Assembly (NCBI GenBank): GCA_046345315.1
Contig: JBKDKA010000108.1
Span: 5,300-69,299 of the forward strand
Length of the DNA stretch: 64,000 nucleotides
Source: F1-80-MAGs062 sp046345315
Lineage (GTDB): Bacteria > Planctomycetota > Planctomycetia > Planctomycetales > Planctomycetaceae
Direction: 5' to 3'
Both the position numbers and the translations under genes were made by a program. The notes beneath the pieces are model-generated. The model was not told the DNA's origin, searched no databases, and worked only from the letters and a program-made list of their open reading frames with translations. Positions within the stretch are counted from its first letter, which is position 1. Each line of letters starts with the position of its first letter. Below, in pieces: positions 16,182-25,193 of the stretch.

Positions 16182-19025
16182 TCAGGTCAGCTGATCCGGA
16201 TTCACGGTCTGATGCTGAAGAACATCGATCACTTCATCAGTGCTGTCCGGATCAACTCGTCGGCAGGACTCCGTCAGAATTCCCGCCAGCTCCGAAAGAT
16301 CACGTCGCCACTCCGCTGGCGGTATTCCCGGTGGCTCAATCTGTGAAAACTCACCGCAAAGAAGAATCATCTTCAGGCAATGACGAAAGACGATCCCTTC
16401 CTGCTTCGTCAGGTCCCGTGTTCGAACATACCGGTCAAAGTTCCCGCCAAAACTCAGCAGGTCCCCCACGCACCAGACCGGCATGCTGGCAACGTCATCG
16501 ATTCCGGAGTATTCGCTTCGAAAAGCGAGTCGCATCTTGTCAGCCAGTGCCAGAGGAGGAATATGGCGTCCGGTTTCCTCATCACGATAACCGTTCAGTT
16601 CATCGGTTGTGGCAAGGCCTCGCGAAAGCACCAGCGGATTCAGATATTCGACAGCCATCGGACCAGGCGGCATTCGATCTGGAAACGGAACACGAACGCC
16701 CATCGCAACGGATCGAGGCATGTCGAGAATGGCTTCCATCAGCTGAAGTCGTTCTTCGTAGGCCGCACGATGCAGGTGTTCCGCGATATAAACGGCATAG
16801 ATCGGATTCACACTTCGAAACGCGAACAACAACGACAGCTGATCCGTGGCTGTCGCATGCTGCGGTTCGTAGGAGTCCAGCAGTTCGGATGAAAACCCAG
16901 TTCGAAGTGGCGCCGCTTTCTGAACAGGCGTCTTCGCCTGTCGAGATGTGGATGCTGTGGTTCCGGATACACGAGCTTCCTGAATCAGTCGTCCCAGAAG
17001 TCCAGACCCCGCAGAGCCCGGCGAATCGGGAACAGCCATCGTGGCATCATTGCCAGTCTCTTCCGATGATACCGGATCATCATCATTGCCCGCTGAATCA
17101 CCCGATGAGTCATTGCTGCTGTTCATTGTCTCTCCATCGGATTCGGATGGAGAGTTTTCCGGGCCCGCTGAATCCTCGAGATCACTTCCCGCAGGCGTTT
17201 CGCTCCCGCTTCCAGTGCTGTCTGAGTCGACGGAATCCGAAACGTTCGCGGCGCCGTCATCCTGCTTCTCGATCTCGATGCCGTCGCCGAAGTCTGACAG
17301 GTCATCCTGGCGCGCGGCGGCCGACGCGAAATCCCGAATCTCTCCCAGCTCCAGTGTCTCGGCGGGTTCAGTGCCATGAGCCCAGACCGAGCGACTGACG
17401 GACCACTGCGTTCCGTCAGTGGGAAGGAGATCAGCCGGCGTTGTCCCGGCCAGTCGCGACTGGAACCCGGTGTCGGCGGAACTGCGGGCCTGAAGTTCAC
17501 CGGCAGGTGGAGGCGAGAGTTCGATGAATCCGGCCGCCTGCATGGTGAGCAGCATCCGCTTCAGGTTCTTCTCCGCGTCATCTTTCTGATCCGAATCAAG
17601 AAGACGACGTCGGACGGCCTCTGTCAGCGCAAACACGGAACCCGACTTGCGGATCAGAAAAGCAAGCAGCCGCCACGGAAATCGACCTCGGCTGGCCAGC
17701 TTCCCCGGAGGCGCATCACGAAGCATGTGAAACTGCCGCTCCGTCCAGTGCTGCTGACCCTCACGTCGCTTCGGCATCTTCTTTTTCAGGTTCTTCTTCG
17801 CGCGAAGCAGCATCGGATCACGAGTGTCTTCCGGGATCGCGTCGTATTTCTCCTGCCATCGAAACAGCCGGACATCATCTTCATGAGCCACCGCAAAGAC
17901 GAACCCCCGGGAGTCGAACTGCGGTCGTCCGGCTCGACCGAACATCTGATGTGCCGAACTGGTTTCAATCACCTTCATGCGGCCCGGTGGGCCCTTGAGC
18001 AGTGACGTCATCACGACCGATCGCGCGGGGAGATTGATCCCGGCTGCCAGCGTTTCGGTACAGATGCAGACGGACAATAGTTTCTTCTGAAACAGATGTT
18101 CCACAACGCGTCGATATCGAGGCAGGAGGCCGGCATGATGAATGCCAACTCCGCGCAGAAGGATCTGTTTGAGTTTGCCGCCGGCTCCGACAGTCCAGTC
18201 AATGGATTCCATAGCCTGCTGCAGCTGTTTCTGCTGACCATCGGCAAGCAGACGTCGACCCTTCAACTGTTCCGCGACAGACCAGCATTCATTGCGATTG
18301 AAACAGAAAACCAGCGCCGGGGTATAACGAGACGTTTCATCACCGTCTGCCATGAGTTCCAGCTGGTCATCCAGCATCTGGTCGCCGATCCACTGAAACG
18401 TCAGCGGAACTCGACGTTCCTGACTCTGCAGCAGTCGCAGGCGACGCTGATGCTGTCGAGCCAGCCAGGCGACAAAATCCGGTGCATTGCCGACGGTGGC
18501 GCTGATGAGCAGAACGCGGACATGCTTCGGCAGCATCCCCAGTGAGAGCTCCCAGACAATGCCTCGTTCCACATCGTTGAAACTGTGGAACTCGTCCATC
18601 ACGATCGCCGAAACGTCGCTGAACGAAAACTCTTCCGGCGACAGCAGTCGATTCAGCAGGATCTCGGCAACGACAACAAGGATTCGCGCATCCGGATTGA
18701 TGCGACGGTTTCCAGTGACGAGTCCAACGTCTTCCGCAGAAAACCCCCACCGAACCGCAGACTCCTGCAGTTCACGAAACTTCTGATCGGTGAGTGCAAT
18801 CAGCGGCGTTGTGTAATAGGCTCGCCGGCCGGTTCGAAGCGCTTCATACATCGCTGTTTCTGCGATGACGGTTTTGCCGCTGCCCGTCGGAGCACAGACA
18901 AGCAGCCCGTCACTCTCTTCGAACCAGGAAAAGATCGCCTGCTCCTGAAACGCATAAGGAGGAAAGGGAAGCTGCCCTAGATAATCGAGGGCAATTTCTT
19001 CAGGAGTGTTCGCGGAAGTCGTCAT
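16182..19025 (-). CDS. Ski2-like DExH superfamily 2 helicase with long acidic insertion
   Basis: This 947-residue protein has N-terminal helicase motifs: Walker A APTGSGKT (45-52), PLIALTDQKF (Ia), DEFH (144-147), SAT (175-177), GIHHAGLLPRYRR, TETLAAGINLPA and QMFGRAGRP (360-367). This pattern fits the Ski2/Mtr4/Hel308-like branch, which unwinds RNA or DNA with ATP. Between about residues 545 and 690 lies a low-complexity Ser/Asp/Gly/Glu-rich stretch, after which a conserved-looking helical C-terminal domain resumes (ELLDSYEPQHATATDQLSLL). The insertion is in frame with no sign of a frameshift. No neighbour suggests its substrate. Confidence 0.85.
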   Translation of the reverse strand: MTTSANTPEEIALDYLGQLPFPPYAFQEQAIFSWFEESDGLLVCAPTGSGKTVIAETAMYEALRTGRRAYYTTPLIALTDQKFRELQESAVRWGFSAEDVGLVTGNRRINPDARILVVVAEILLNRLLSPEEFSFSDVSAIVMDEFHSFNDVERGIVWELSLGMLPKHVRVLLISATVGNAPDFVAWLARQHQRRLRLLQSQERRVPLTFQWIGDQMLDDQLELMADGDETSRYTPALVFCFNRNECWSVAEQLKGRRLLADGQQKQLQQAMESIDWTVGAGGKLKQILLRGVGIHHAGLLPRYRRVVEHLFQKKLLSVCICTETLAAGINLPARSVVMTSLLKGPPGRMKVIETSSAHQMFGRAGRPQFDSRGFVFAVAHEDDVRLFRWQEKYDAIPEDTRDPMLLRAKKNLKKKMPKRREGQQHWTERQFHMLRDAPPGKLASRGRFPWRLLAFLIRKSGSVFALTEAVRRRLLDSDQKDDAEKNLKRMLLTMQAAGFIELSPPPAGELQARSSADTGFQSRLAGTTPADLLPTDGTQWSVSRSVWAHGTEPAETLELGEIRDFASAAARQDDLSDFGDGIEIEKQDDGAANVSDSVDSDSTGSGSETPAGSDLEDSAGPENSPSESDGETMNSSNDSSGDSAGNDDDPVSSEETGNDATMAVPDSPGSAGSGLLGRLIQEARVSGTTASTSRQAKTPVQKAAPLRTGFSSELLDSYEPQHATATDQLSLLFAFRSVNPIYAVYIAEHLHRAAYEERLQLMEAILDMPRSVAMGVRVPFPDRMPPGPMAVEYLNPLVLSRGLATTDELNGYRDEETGRHIPPLALADKMRLAFRSEYSGIDDVASMPVWCVGDLLSFGGNFDRYVRTRDLTKQEGIVFRHCLKMILLCGEFSQIEPPGIPPAEWRRDLSELAGILTESCRRVDPDSTDEVIDVLQHQTVNPDQLT

Positions 19026-19237
19026 TCACTGCTCTCAGGACGAAACCGGCTCAGACCGGTCGCTTTTCGCTGATGGTATGGTTGTGGCGGCATCACACAG
19101 TGTGCTGCGGCAACAGCCGTGTGTCCAGCGGCGCGCAGGGCAGACCTCAGGACTCGGAAGGAATGCAGCTCTGAAGGAGGTAGCTTCCGGGCGCGTGGCG
19201 GCTTACCGAGCGAAGTCTATCCGGAAGATCATTCAGC

Positions 19238-21319
19238 TCAGGGTAGCGCCGAGGAATGCGATGCAAAACGAATCGCCGAATAGGCTCGATGGAACGTCTG
19301 TCCGCCGAACTCAGGCATTTCGAAATCACCGAAATCGAAGTCCGGCATCACGATCGTCGGGACCATGACATAGGGAACTGTCGGCTGAGGAGCCGAGTAA
19401 ACGTTCGGAACAGTTTCGTAGTATCCGGGATCGGCAAATCCGTCGTTGATGTTCATGCCCGGATGAAAGTAACGTCCGTGACTCGGTGTCGTGACAAAAT
19501 GCTCTGCAGGCCCCACTGCATTCCAGTGGGAGGCTGAGTACACACTTCTCTGCACGATCGGGGCAGGAGAATACTGTGGCATGCCGGAGGGAACAGATCC
19601 AAAGTCAGGGTGCACGTATGGTTCGACATTCCAGGATGATGAAGCTGGATTCGCCGGAGCATCCACGACATGTCGGTCACCACCAGAAAATCCCGGAATA
19701 AGAAACTTCGGGATTCGAAGGAGTCCGCGACGTTTCGGTGTACGTTGCGCAGAACGCCGGGTTCCCTGGGAGTGCTGTGTCGCGGAGTGGTGAGACTGCT
19801 CCAGCTCCATCGGAGCGCTCTGGAAATTCGTGTCGTAGGTGAGCTGCGGTGAGTATTCGTATTCAAATATCGCCGGACTGGCCCCGGTCATTGATGAGTC
19901 CGTTGGGAGTTGAGACTCGAATGACGATGAATCCTGAGGGACCGGTCGAAGTTCCTGTGATGGAATTCCGCCCTCTCCCGCCATCGCGGTATTCCAGAAA
20001 TCTCCACCGTCAGACAGAGTCGACGCCTGCTCACGATGTGTCCGTTCGATCAGCGGAGCAGCCTTCTCAGCAGCGGGTCCGGTGACAACAGCACGAATCA
20101 GATGCGGATTGTCTGAGGGAGGAATCGTCAGTTCATCGAGTTCCAGCGATTCTTCGTCGTCTTCCGACCATCCCAGTGCCGCGATGAATGGAATGTCGTC
20201 TTCCGATGTTCGAAGCAGGCGACTGGAAGAAGTTTCCTGTTCCGTCGGGATCATCACAGGCACCAGCGAATCTTCTGCATCCGCCGGAATCAGTGACTCA
20301 GGAATACTCAGCTCGGATGCCGCAGCGCCTTCTACCCCAGCGTCGGATGGATCAGCGTCGGATGGATCAGCGTCCTCGCGATCCGAAACCGGTTCAAATG
20401 GCGAAGGAAGTTCCTCTTCCTCGCTCTTCGACTGAGGTGCTGGCAAAGATGATTCGGATGTTTCTGATGGTGGGAACTCCGGAAATGTGACTTCCTCCGT
20501 TGCACCAGTATCACTGCTGGTACCAGAACCGCTGCCAACAGGATCAGCACCAGAGGGATCACCCACTGTCGACGATTCAGTGACCGGCTCGCGAGTTGAA
20601 TCCTGAGCTTCTGATGGTTCCGCCGCCTCAGGACTCAGGAGTTCGGAGAAGCCGTCAGTCGTCGAAGACTGCTCAATTGTGACTGAAGCAGACTCCCCGG
20701 ACGTCTCTGATGATCCATCATTCGATGTCGCGTTGTCAGTTGCTGATTCCGACTGTGATTCAGTGGCGGACTGTGACTCAGTAGCAGACTGTGACGAAAC
20801 GGTCTGAACAGTCGCCGTGACTCCTGAGTGCTCTTTGACGCCAGAGTCCATGCTGAACTGCTGTTGAGACGCTGCTGCTGCTGGTGACGATGGCGAGTTC
20901 TGAGACAGCAATGCCTTTTGCGAGTCTATCTGCTGTTGAACCAGCATATGCTGTTGCTGCTGGATCTGGTTCAGAGCCGAATCAAGCCGCGACAGCTGAC
21001 GCTGGATCTGAGCCAGTTCCGTCTGATTCATGGAAGCCGATTTGTTCGCCGTTGTGACGCGATCGCGTTCACTTCTTTCCGTCGGACGTCGACGGGTTTC
21101 CACGGACTCCGGAAGAAACTCGATGTAGCGCTCGCGAATCCTTGCGTTTCGCAAAGTGGCCGCGTCCAGCTGGCGTCGCTCAGGAGAGGTGGACTTAGCC
21201 ACGGGTGTCGGGAGTGTCAGCATCATCACACTGGCAGTCATCGCCAGAACAATGGTGCCAGTTGCCAGCAGAAGGCTTCCGTTTCCAAACTGTGTCCGGG
21301 AATCCATCTCGAGTGACAT
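19238..21319 (-). CDS. Membrane-anchored Ser-rich protein of unknown function
   Basis: 693 residues, family not recognised. An N-terminal membrane span (about residues 13-36) is followed by a glutamine-rich coiled coil (about 93-135, IQRQLSRLDSALNQIQQQQH). A long Ser/Glu/Thr/Pro-rich stretch (about 150-380) contains short tandem repeats such as SATESQSATESQSE and DPSDADPSDA. The C-terminal 250 residues are richer in Pro, Tyr and His and end with repeated YxxP-like segments (VPYVMVPTIVMPDFDFGDFE). This looks like a cell-envelope protein with a disordered stalk. It is transcribed alone, 218 bases upstream of the helicase start. Confidence 0.65.
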   Translation of the reverse strand: MSLEMDSRTQFGNGSLLLATGTIVLAMTASVMMLTLPTPVAKSTSPERRQLDAATLRNARIRERYIEFLPESVETRRRPTERSERDRVTTANKSASMNQTELAQIQRQLSRLDSALNQIQQQQHMLVQQQIDSQKALLSQNSPSSPAAAASQQQFSMDSGVKEHSGVTATVQTVSSQSATESQSATESQSESATDNATSNDGSSETSGESASVTIEQSSTTDGFSELLSPEAAEPSEAQDSTREPVTESSTVGDPSGADPVGSGSGTSSDTGATEEVTFPEFPPSETSESSLPAPQSKSEEEELPSPFEPVSDREDADPSDADPSDAGVEGAAASELSIPESLIPADAEDSLVPVMIPTEQETSSSRLLRTSEDDIPFIAALGWSEDDEESLELDELTIPPSDNPHLIRAVVTGPAAEKAAPLIERTHREQASTLSDGGDFWNTAMAGEGGIPSQELRPVPQDSSSFESQLPTDSSMTGASPAIFEYEYSPQLTYDTNFQSAPMELEQSHHSATQHSQGTRRSAQRTPKRRGLLRIPKFLIPGFSGGDRHVVDAPANPASSSWNVEPYVHPDFGSVPSGMPQYSPAPIVQRSVYSASHWNAVGPAEHFVTTPSHGRYFHPGMNINDGFADPGYYETVPNVYSAPQPTVPYVMVPTIVMPDFDFGDFEMPEFGGQTFHRAYSAIRFASHSSALP

Positions 21320-21496
21320 CCCAACGGGTGGTTCCGATATCCGGCTTCTGAACAGTACAGACCGTTATCTACCCATCGACGAGCTACACGCTGAACTTGA
21401 AGGAAAAATCGACAAAATCGCTAAAACCATCCCATTCAGCGTGAATAGCCATTTTTCCGCTCCGACCAGCGATGCAACGGAGCGGACCAGAGTTTG

Positions 21497-21982
21497 TCAG
21501 TTCCAGTGAGCCAATCCCGTAACGCCTCTCGCGTTATGGCGGCAATCGTTCAGCAGCGGAATGTTCAGTTCATGATGGCTGCGGATTCGACGCTCGACCA
21601 TCGATGCGGAAACTCCCGGCACTCGAGTCGCAGTGACACCGATGCGTTTGCCTTCTCGGAAGAATCCCCGCTTACCGGTTTTCGTTCCGTAGACAACGCA
21701 TTGTTTCCAGTTACTGACAGGTGTTCCGTTTTCATAAACGATCGGAGAAACACCCTTTGGACAGATCGCGATCGATGCGTGATAGACCGGTCCCACTTTG
21801 AGCCAGCGTCCTCGGATTCGGCTGGACAGAATATAGACTTCGCGATCATCCTCTCGGAAACCAGCGTCTGCCTCAGAGTGGCTCGCGACAGGAGTCACGT
21901 CTTCGGCCAGCAGGCGGGGATCCGGCCCATGAGTCAGCAGAAACGCGAAGACGGCAGTCTCTATAAGATGTTTGATACTCAT
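21497..21982 (-). CDS. Small exported protein, possible permuted papain-like fold
   Basis: 161 residues with a hydrophobic start (IKHLIETAVFAFLLTHG) that may be a signal peptide. The body contains GPVYHASIAICPKG and, near the C terminus, LLNDCRHNARGVTGL. A histidine early in a beta strand and a cysteine at the start of a later helix is the order seen in circularly permuted papain-like (LRAT/NlpC-like) proteins, and the ends are complete. That assignment is only pattern-based. Its role is unknown; the gene stands alone between the 22470-25193 operon and the Ser-rich membrane protein. Confidence 0.5.
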   Translation of the reverse strand: MSIKHLIETAVFAFLLTHGPDPRLLAEDVTPVASHSEADAGFREDDREVYILSSRIRGRWLKVGPVYHASIAICPKGVSPIVYENGTPVSNWKQCVVYGTKTGKRGFFREGKRIGVTATRVPGVSASMVERRIRSHHELNIPLLNDCRHNARGVTGLAHWN

Positions 21983-22469
21983 CAGACATGCCGGTTAAAG
22001 GGCGTGGGAAGGCGAGGTTATCCGAACACCGACTGAGGCCGCCAAATCGAAGAAGCGTCGAAGCCCGCATTCCCGTGGGGATTCGAAACTAACACCTTTT
22101 CGCTGGAAGGGCCGAAGTTCGTTTCAGAAACGGGAGCCTCCCCGAAGATCTCCATCAAGGTCAGCCGACCAGTTTCTGTGACCGGCAAATGCCTCGCGCC
22201 CCGTACAGCAGGCCCAGTGGCGTTGAGAAACTACAGCTGACTGATCTGCCGGACGTTGATCAGTCTTTTCGAACAGTCATCAATGGGACGCCGCCACCGC
22301 GCGTCCTGATTTGGGAACTTCGGTCATCGAAAGTAAAGTGCTTTCGACCCGGAGACTGCGCTGCCGATTCTTCCTGTTATCCTGGATCAGGCCGACCGGT
22401 GAATCTTTCCTTCATTGAAAGACAGTCGCGAGGCTCGGTACCTTTTTGTTCTTCTGAGCCAATGGTCCG
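21983..22469. other. Intergenic gap without recognised features
   Basis: These 487 bases lie between the start of the small exported protein and the stop of the AhpD-like gene. Short frames exist on both strands but none has a ribosome site, family similarity or typical composition. I see no palindromic repeat here. Confidence 0.4.
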
Positions 22470-25193
22470 TCATTTTCTGGGCGGAAGATCTCCAAAGACG
22501 TTCTCCTGTTCCAGAGGGAGCTGGAATCCGTCTGAGACGCGGGTCATGTAAAGTCCTCTGCAGAGCCACCAGAAAGTCGACATGGCCTGCTCCGGTCCGA
22601 AGTCTTTCTCAAGTGTCACATAGTCTTCCCTCGTGAGAGTCCACGGGGCTGTGCTGAGTTTTCTTGCGTAAGCGTACGCTCGCTGTTCTTGCGGTGGAAA
22701 TACAGACCAGTCACTGCCGGCAAGACGACGGGTTCGATCTGCAACTGCAGGTTTGTCGAGCCCCGCCACCTCGAGCAGCATCTCGCAATGGCCCATACAG
22801 TAATTGCATTCGACGGCCCGGGTCTGTACCCAGAAGAGGCTTTCCTCAAGCACACGATCCCCGGGGCGCTCGGCCCACATCGTGCGTGTCGTGATACTCC
22901 AGGGAACCTGCAGTTCCGGTGCATATCCATACGTCATCAGGCTCCAGACGATTCGAGTTGGTCGAGCTGCCATCGCCGCTGGCAGTTTTCCCTTGACGTC
23001 GTCCCACTTCGGCACGGGGAGTCGAGGTTTCCGAAGACGCTGTTTTTCCAGTCTCTTCTGAAGTTCCTCATAAGTGACAGATGCCCAGTCTTCTTCATCG
23101 TCGACAACATCCGCGCCGGCTGACTGCAGGGCAGGAATCTGTCCCTGTGGCGGAATCAGTGGTGCAATCTGAAGTGCACCCTCGGCGAACGCAATCCGGA
23201 TCGGGGGCAGCGGGCCGGATTCCTCCAGCGGAAGCTGAAGTCCGAGCAGAATTCGATCCTGAAAGTTGCCATAGGCTGCCAGCAGGACCATGGAAGCAAC
23301 CCGGTTCTCACCATAGGTCTTCCGCAGTTCGTCAAACAGCTCGTCGGGAATACTCGGTGCAGCAACGGTCAGCAGTCGAGCGAACTCCAGTGGCTTTCTG
23401 TCTGTTTCCGGCCACTTCTCAGCAGGACCGGTCAGAATTTCGGCGGCTTCCGGCCCAGCCCCAGCCCGCTTCAGATCCGCGAGGGCATCTGCCATGGAAT
23501 ACTCGCAGCGGTTCTCGGATGCAACGACCCACCGCATCTTCGCTCTCAGAACCGGATCAATCGGACTTTCGACACGATGAGCATAATCCAGTCCAAGCAT
23601 CGCGGCTGCTGTTCGCGGAAGGTGTACAGCAACTGCGCGTGCCCATGATGGCAGCGGCTGGTCAGCACCGGAAATCATCTCAGGCATTCGGGATCGACAT
23701 TCCGTATCCGACAGAACACGGACGGCGGCCGGGCCGTTCATCGCAGTTCGGGGAGGTTCCTTTTGGTAATAGCGATAGAACACATTTTCCTTTTCCAGCG
23801 TCAGCTGAAAGCCGTTCGAAATGCGAGTCATATAGTGGTATCGACATGCATTAAAGACCACGATCATCGCTCGATTGATGCCGAAGCTCTGCTGAAGCGT
23901 TCGGATGTCTTCATCCGTGATCTTCCACGGAGTCTTCGCAAGCGTTCGGGCAAAGGCATAAGCATGCTGCTCTTCAGGTGGAAACGATGACCAGTCCGTA
24001 TCGCTCAGACGGCGGCTTCGATCCGCGATCTGTTCTCGATTCAGACCGGCCACTTCCCAGTTCATTTCACAATGTCCCATGCAGTAGGGACACTCGACGG
24101 CCTTTGTTGTCACCCAGAACAGCCCGGAACCAAAAATTCGATCCCATTTTCCGCTCGATTCCGCTCCCGCAGTACGCATCACCCGTTCGAATGGACCAGC
24201 AAGCTCGGGTGCATATCCGAAGACAATTCGATACCAGATAATGTCGCTGGATTGCTTCAGAAAGCCTTCCGGAAGATTCGGGGCAATCTGGTCCCAGTCG
24301 GGAACTGGCAACCGAGTCGGCTTCTCTTCCTGCAGGCGAATCCTCTGCTGGAGTTTTTCATAGGACTGTTCACGCCAGACAACGTCCGATTCCGGGTCTG
24401 CAATCGGATTCAACTGAGCATCAGATGAAGCGGACTTTTCGGTGCTCTGAGTCGAATCCTGCGAAGCAGGACGTGATGGAGGCGGTGTCGTGGAGCTGAC
24501 GAATGCTTCCGGCACAAACTTCAGATCGAGCGGCGGTGAAAGCTTTTCAGACTCTGAACTCACGCCGAACGACAAGAGAAGTCGGTCCTGAAAATTTGAA
24601 TAAGCCATCAGCAGAACCATGGACGCGGTCTGCCGCTCTCCGAACGCCTGAACAAGCGATTGAAACAGTTGATCCGTCACAGAATCGGAATCGACGCTCA
24701 TCTCATGAGCGAATCGCAGAGCAAGACGTTCGGCGTCACTCCATTCCTGATGATCCCCGTTCTTCAACGACATCATCTGAGCATTCGTGACTCCAGCTGC
24801 CAGCGCATCCATCTTGGCTTCTGCCATACCGTACGTGCTTTGATTCGCAAACGCTGCTGTCCATCTCATCGCTGCCCGAAGCTTCGCCGGGATCGGGCTA
24901 TTTACGCGATGAGCGTAATCCAGTTGGAGGCAAGCAGCAGTTGTTCGAGGCAATTCGGCAGCCAGAATTCGAGCCCAGACCGGCAAAGGCGGCTTTGATC
25001 CATCCAGGACTGCAGGCAGGCGTGCCCATGCATCCTGATCAGTCAGCTGAGGGAATCGTGTGCCGGACGAATCGGCTGACAGCAAAGGTGCATACCAGTG
25101 AGCCATAATGATTCCTGTCATGAGGCTCCGTAAAAACAAACGGTTCATAAGGCAGGCAGACGCGGTGCGGACTGCGTGTGTGAGCTGAGTCAT
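22470..25193 (-). CDS. Exported protein with four AhpD/carboxymuconolactone decarboxylase-like domains
   Basis: 907 residues with an N-terminal hydrophobic region (about 15-40). Two long repeats (about 50-480 and 490-900) each contain an A domain (LPRTTAACLQLDYAHRV / LPRTAAAMLGLDYAHRV) and a B domain. The B domains carry AhpD-type redox motifs: ECPYCMGHC (367-375) and ECNYCMGHC (795-803), followed by a conserved EVAGL helix. In the A domains the motif is degenerate (STYGMAEA; RCEYSMADA keeps one cysteine at 563). AhpD-like proteins act as thiol peroxidases or disulfide reductases. The ATG overlaps the stop of the deiodinase-like gene (ATGA), implying joint production. Enzymatic activity and partner are inferred. 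Confidence 0.75.
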   Translation of the reverse strand: MTQLTHAVRTASACLMNRLFLRSLMTGIIMAHWYAPLLSADSSGTRFPQLTDQDAWARLPAVLDGSKPPLPVWARILAAELPRTTAACLQLDYAHRVNSPIPAKLRAAMRWTAAFANQSTYGMAEAKMDALAAGVTNAQMMSLKNGDHQEWSDAERLALRFAHEMSVDSDSVTDQLFQSLVQAFGERQTASMVLLMAYSNFQDRLLLSFGVSSESEKLSPPLDLKFVPEAFVSSTTPPPSRPASQDSTQSTEKSASSDAQLNPIADPESDVVWREQSYEKLQQRIRLQEEKPTRLPVPDWDQIAPNLPEGFLKQSSDIIWYRIVFGYAPELAGPFERVMRTAGAESSGKWDRIFGSGLFWVTTKAVECPYCMGHCEMNWEVAGLNREQIADRSRRLSDTDWSSFPPEEQHAYAFARTLAKTPWKITDEDIRTLQQSFGINRAMIVVFNACRYHYMTRISNGFQLTLEKENVFYRYYQKEPPRTAMNGPAAVRVLSDTECRSRMPEMISGADQPLPSWARAVAVHLPRTAAAMLGLDYAHRVESPIDPVLRAKMRWVVASENRCEYSMADALADLKRAGAGPEAAEILTGPAEKWPETDRKPLEFARLLTVAAPSIPDELFDELRKTYGENRVASMVLLAAYGNFQDRILLGLQLPLEESGPLPPIRIAFAEGALQIAPLIPPQGQIPALQSAGADVVDDEEDWASVTYEELQKRLEKQRLRKPRLPVPKWDDVKGKLPAAMAARPTRIVWSLMTYGYAPELQVPWSITTRTMWAERPGDRVLEESLFWVQTRAVECNYCMGHCEMLLEVAGLDKPAVADRTRRLAGSDWSVFPPQEQRAYAYARKLSTAPWTLTREDYVTLEKDFGPEQAMSTFWWLCRGLYMTRVSDGFQLPLEQENVFGDLPPRK

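Noticed and set aside
16028..17398. 456-codon plus-strand frame
   Set aside because: Antisense to the acidic insertion of the helicase, with Pro/Ser/Arg-rich shadow composition; its start lies at the family A repeat.
20082..20490. Short Ser-rich frames and tandem GGATCAGCGTC-like repeats considered as a repeat locus
   Set aside because: The tandem repeats are codon-level repeats (SDADP) inside the real minus-strand Ser-rich protein.
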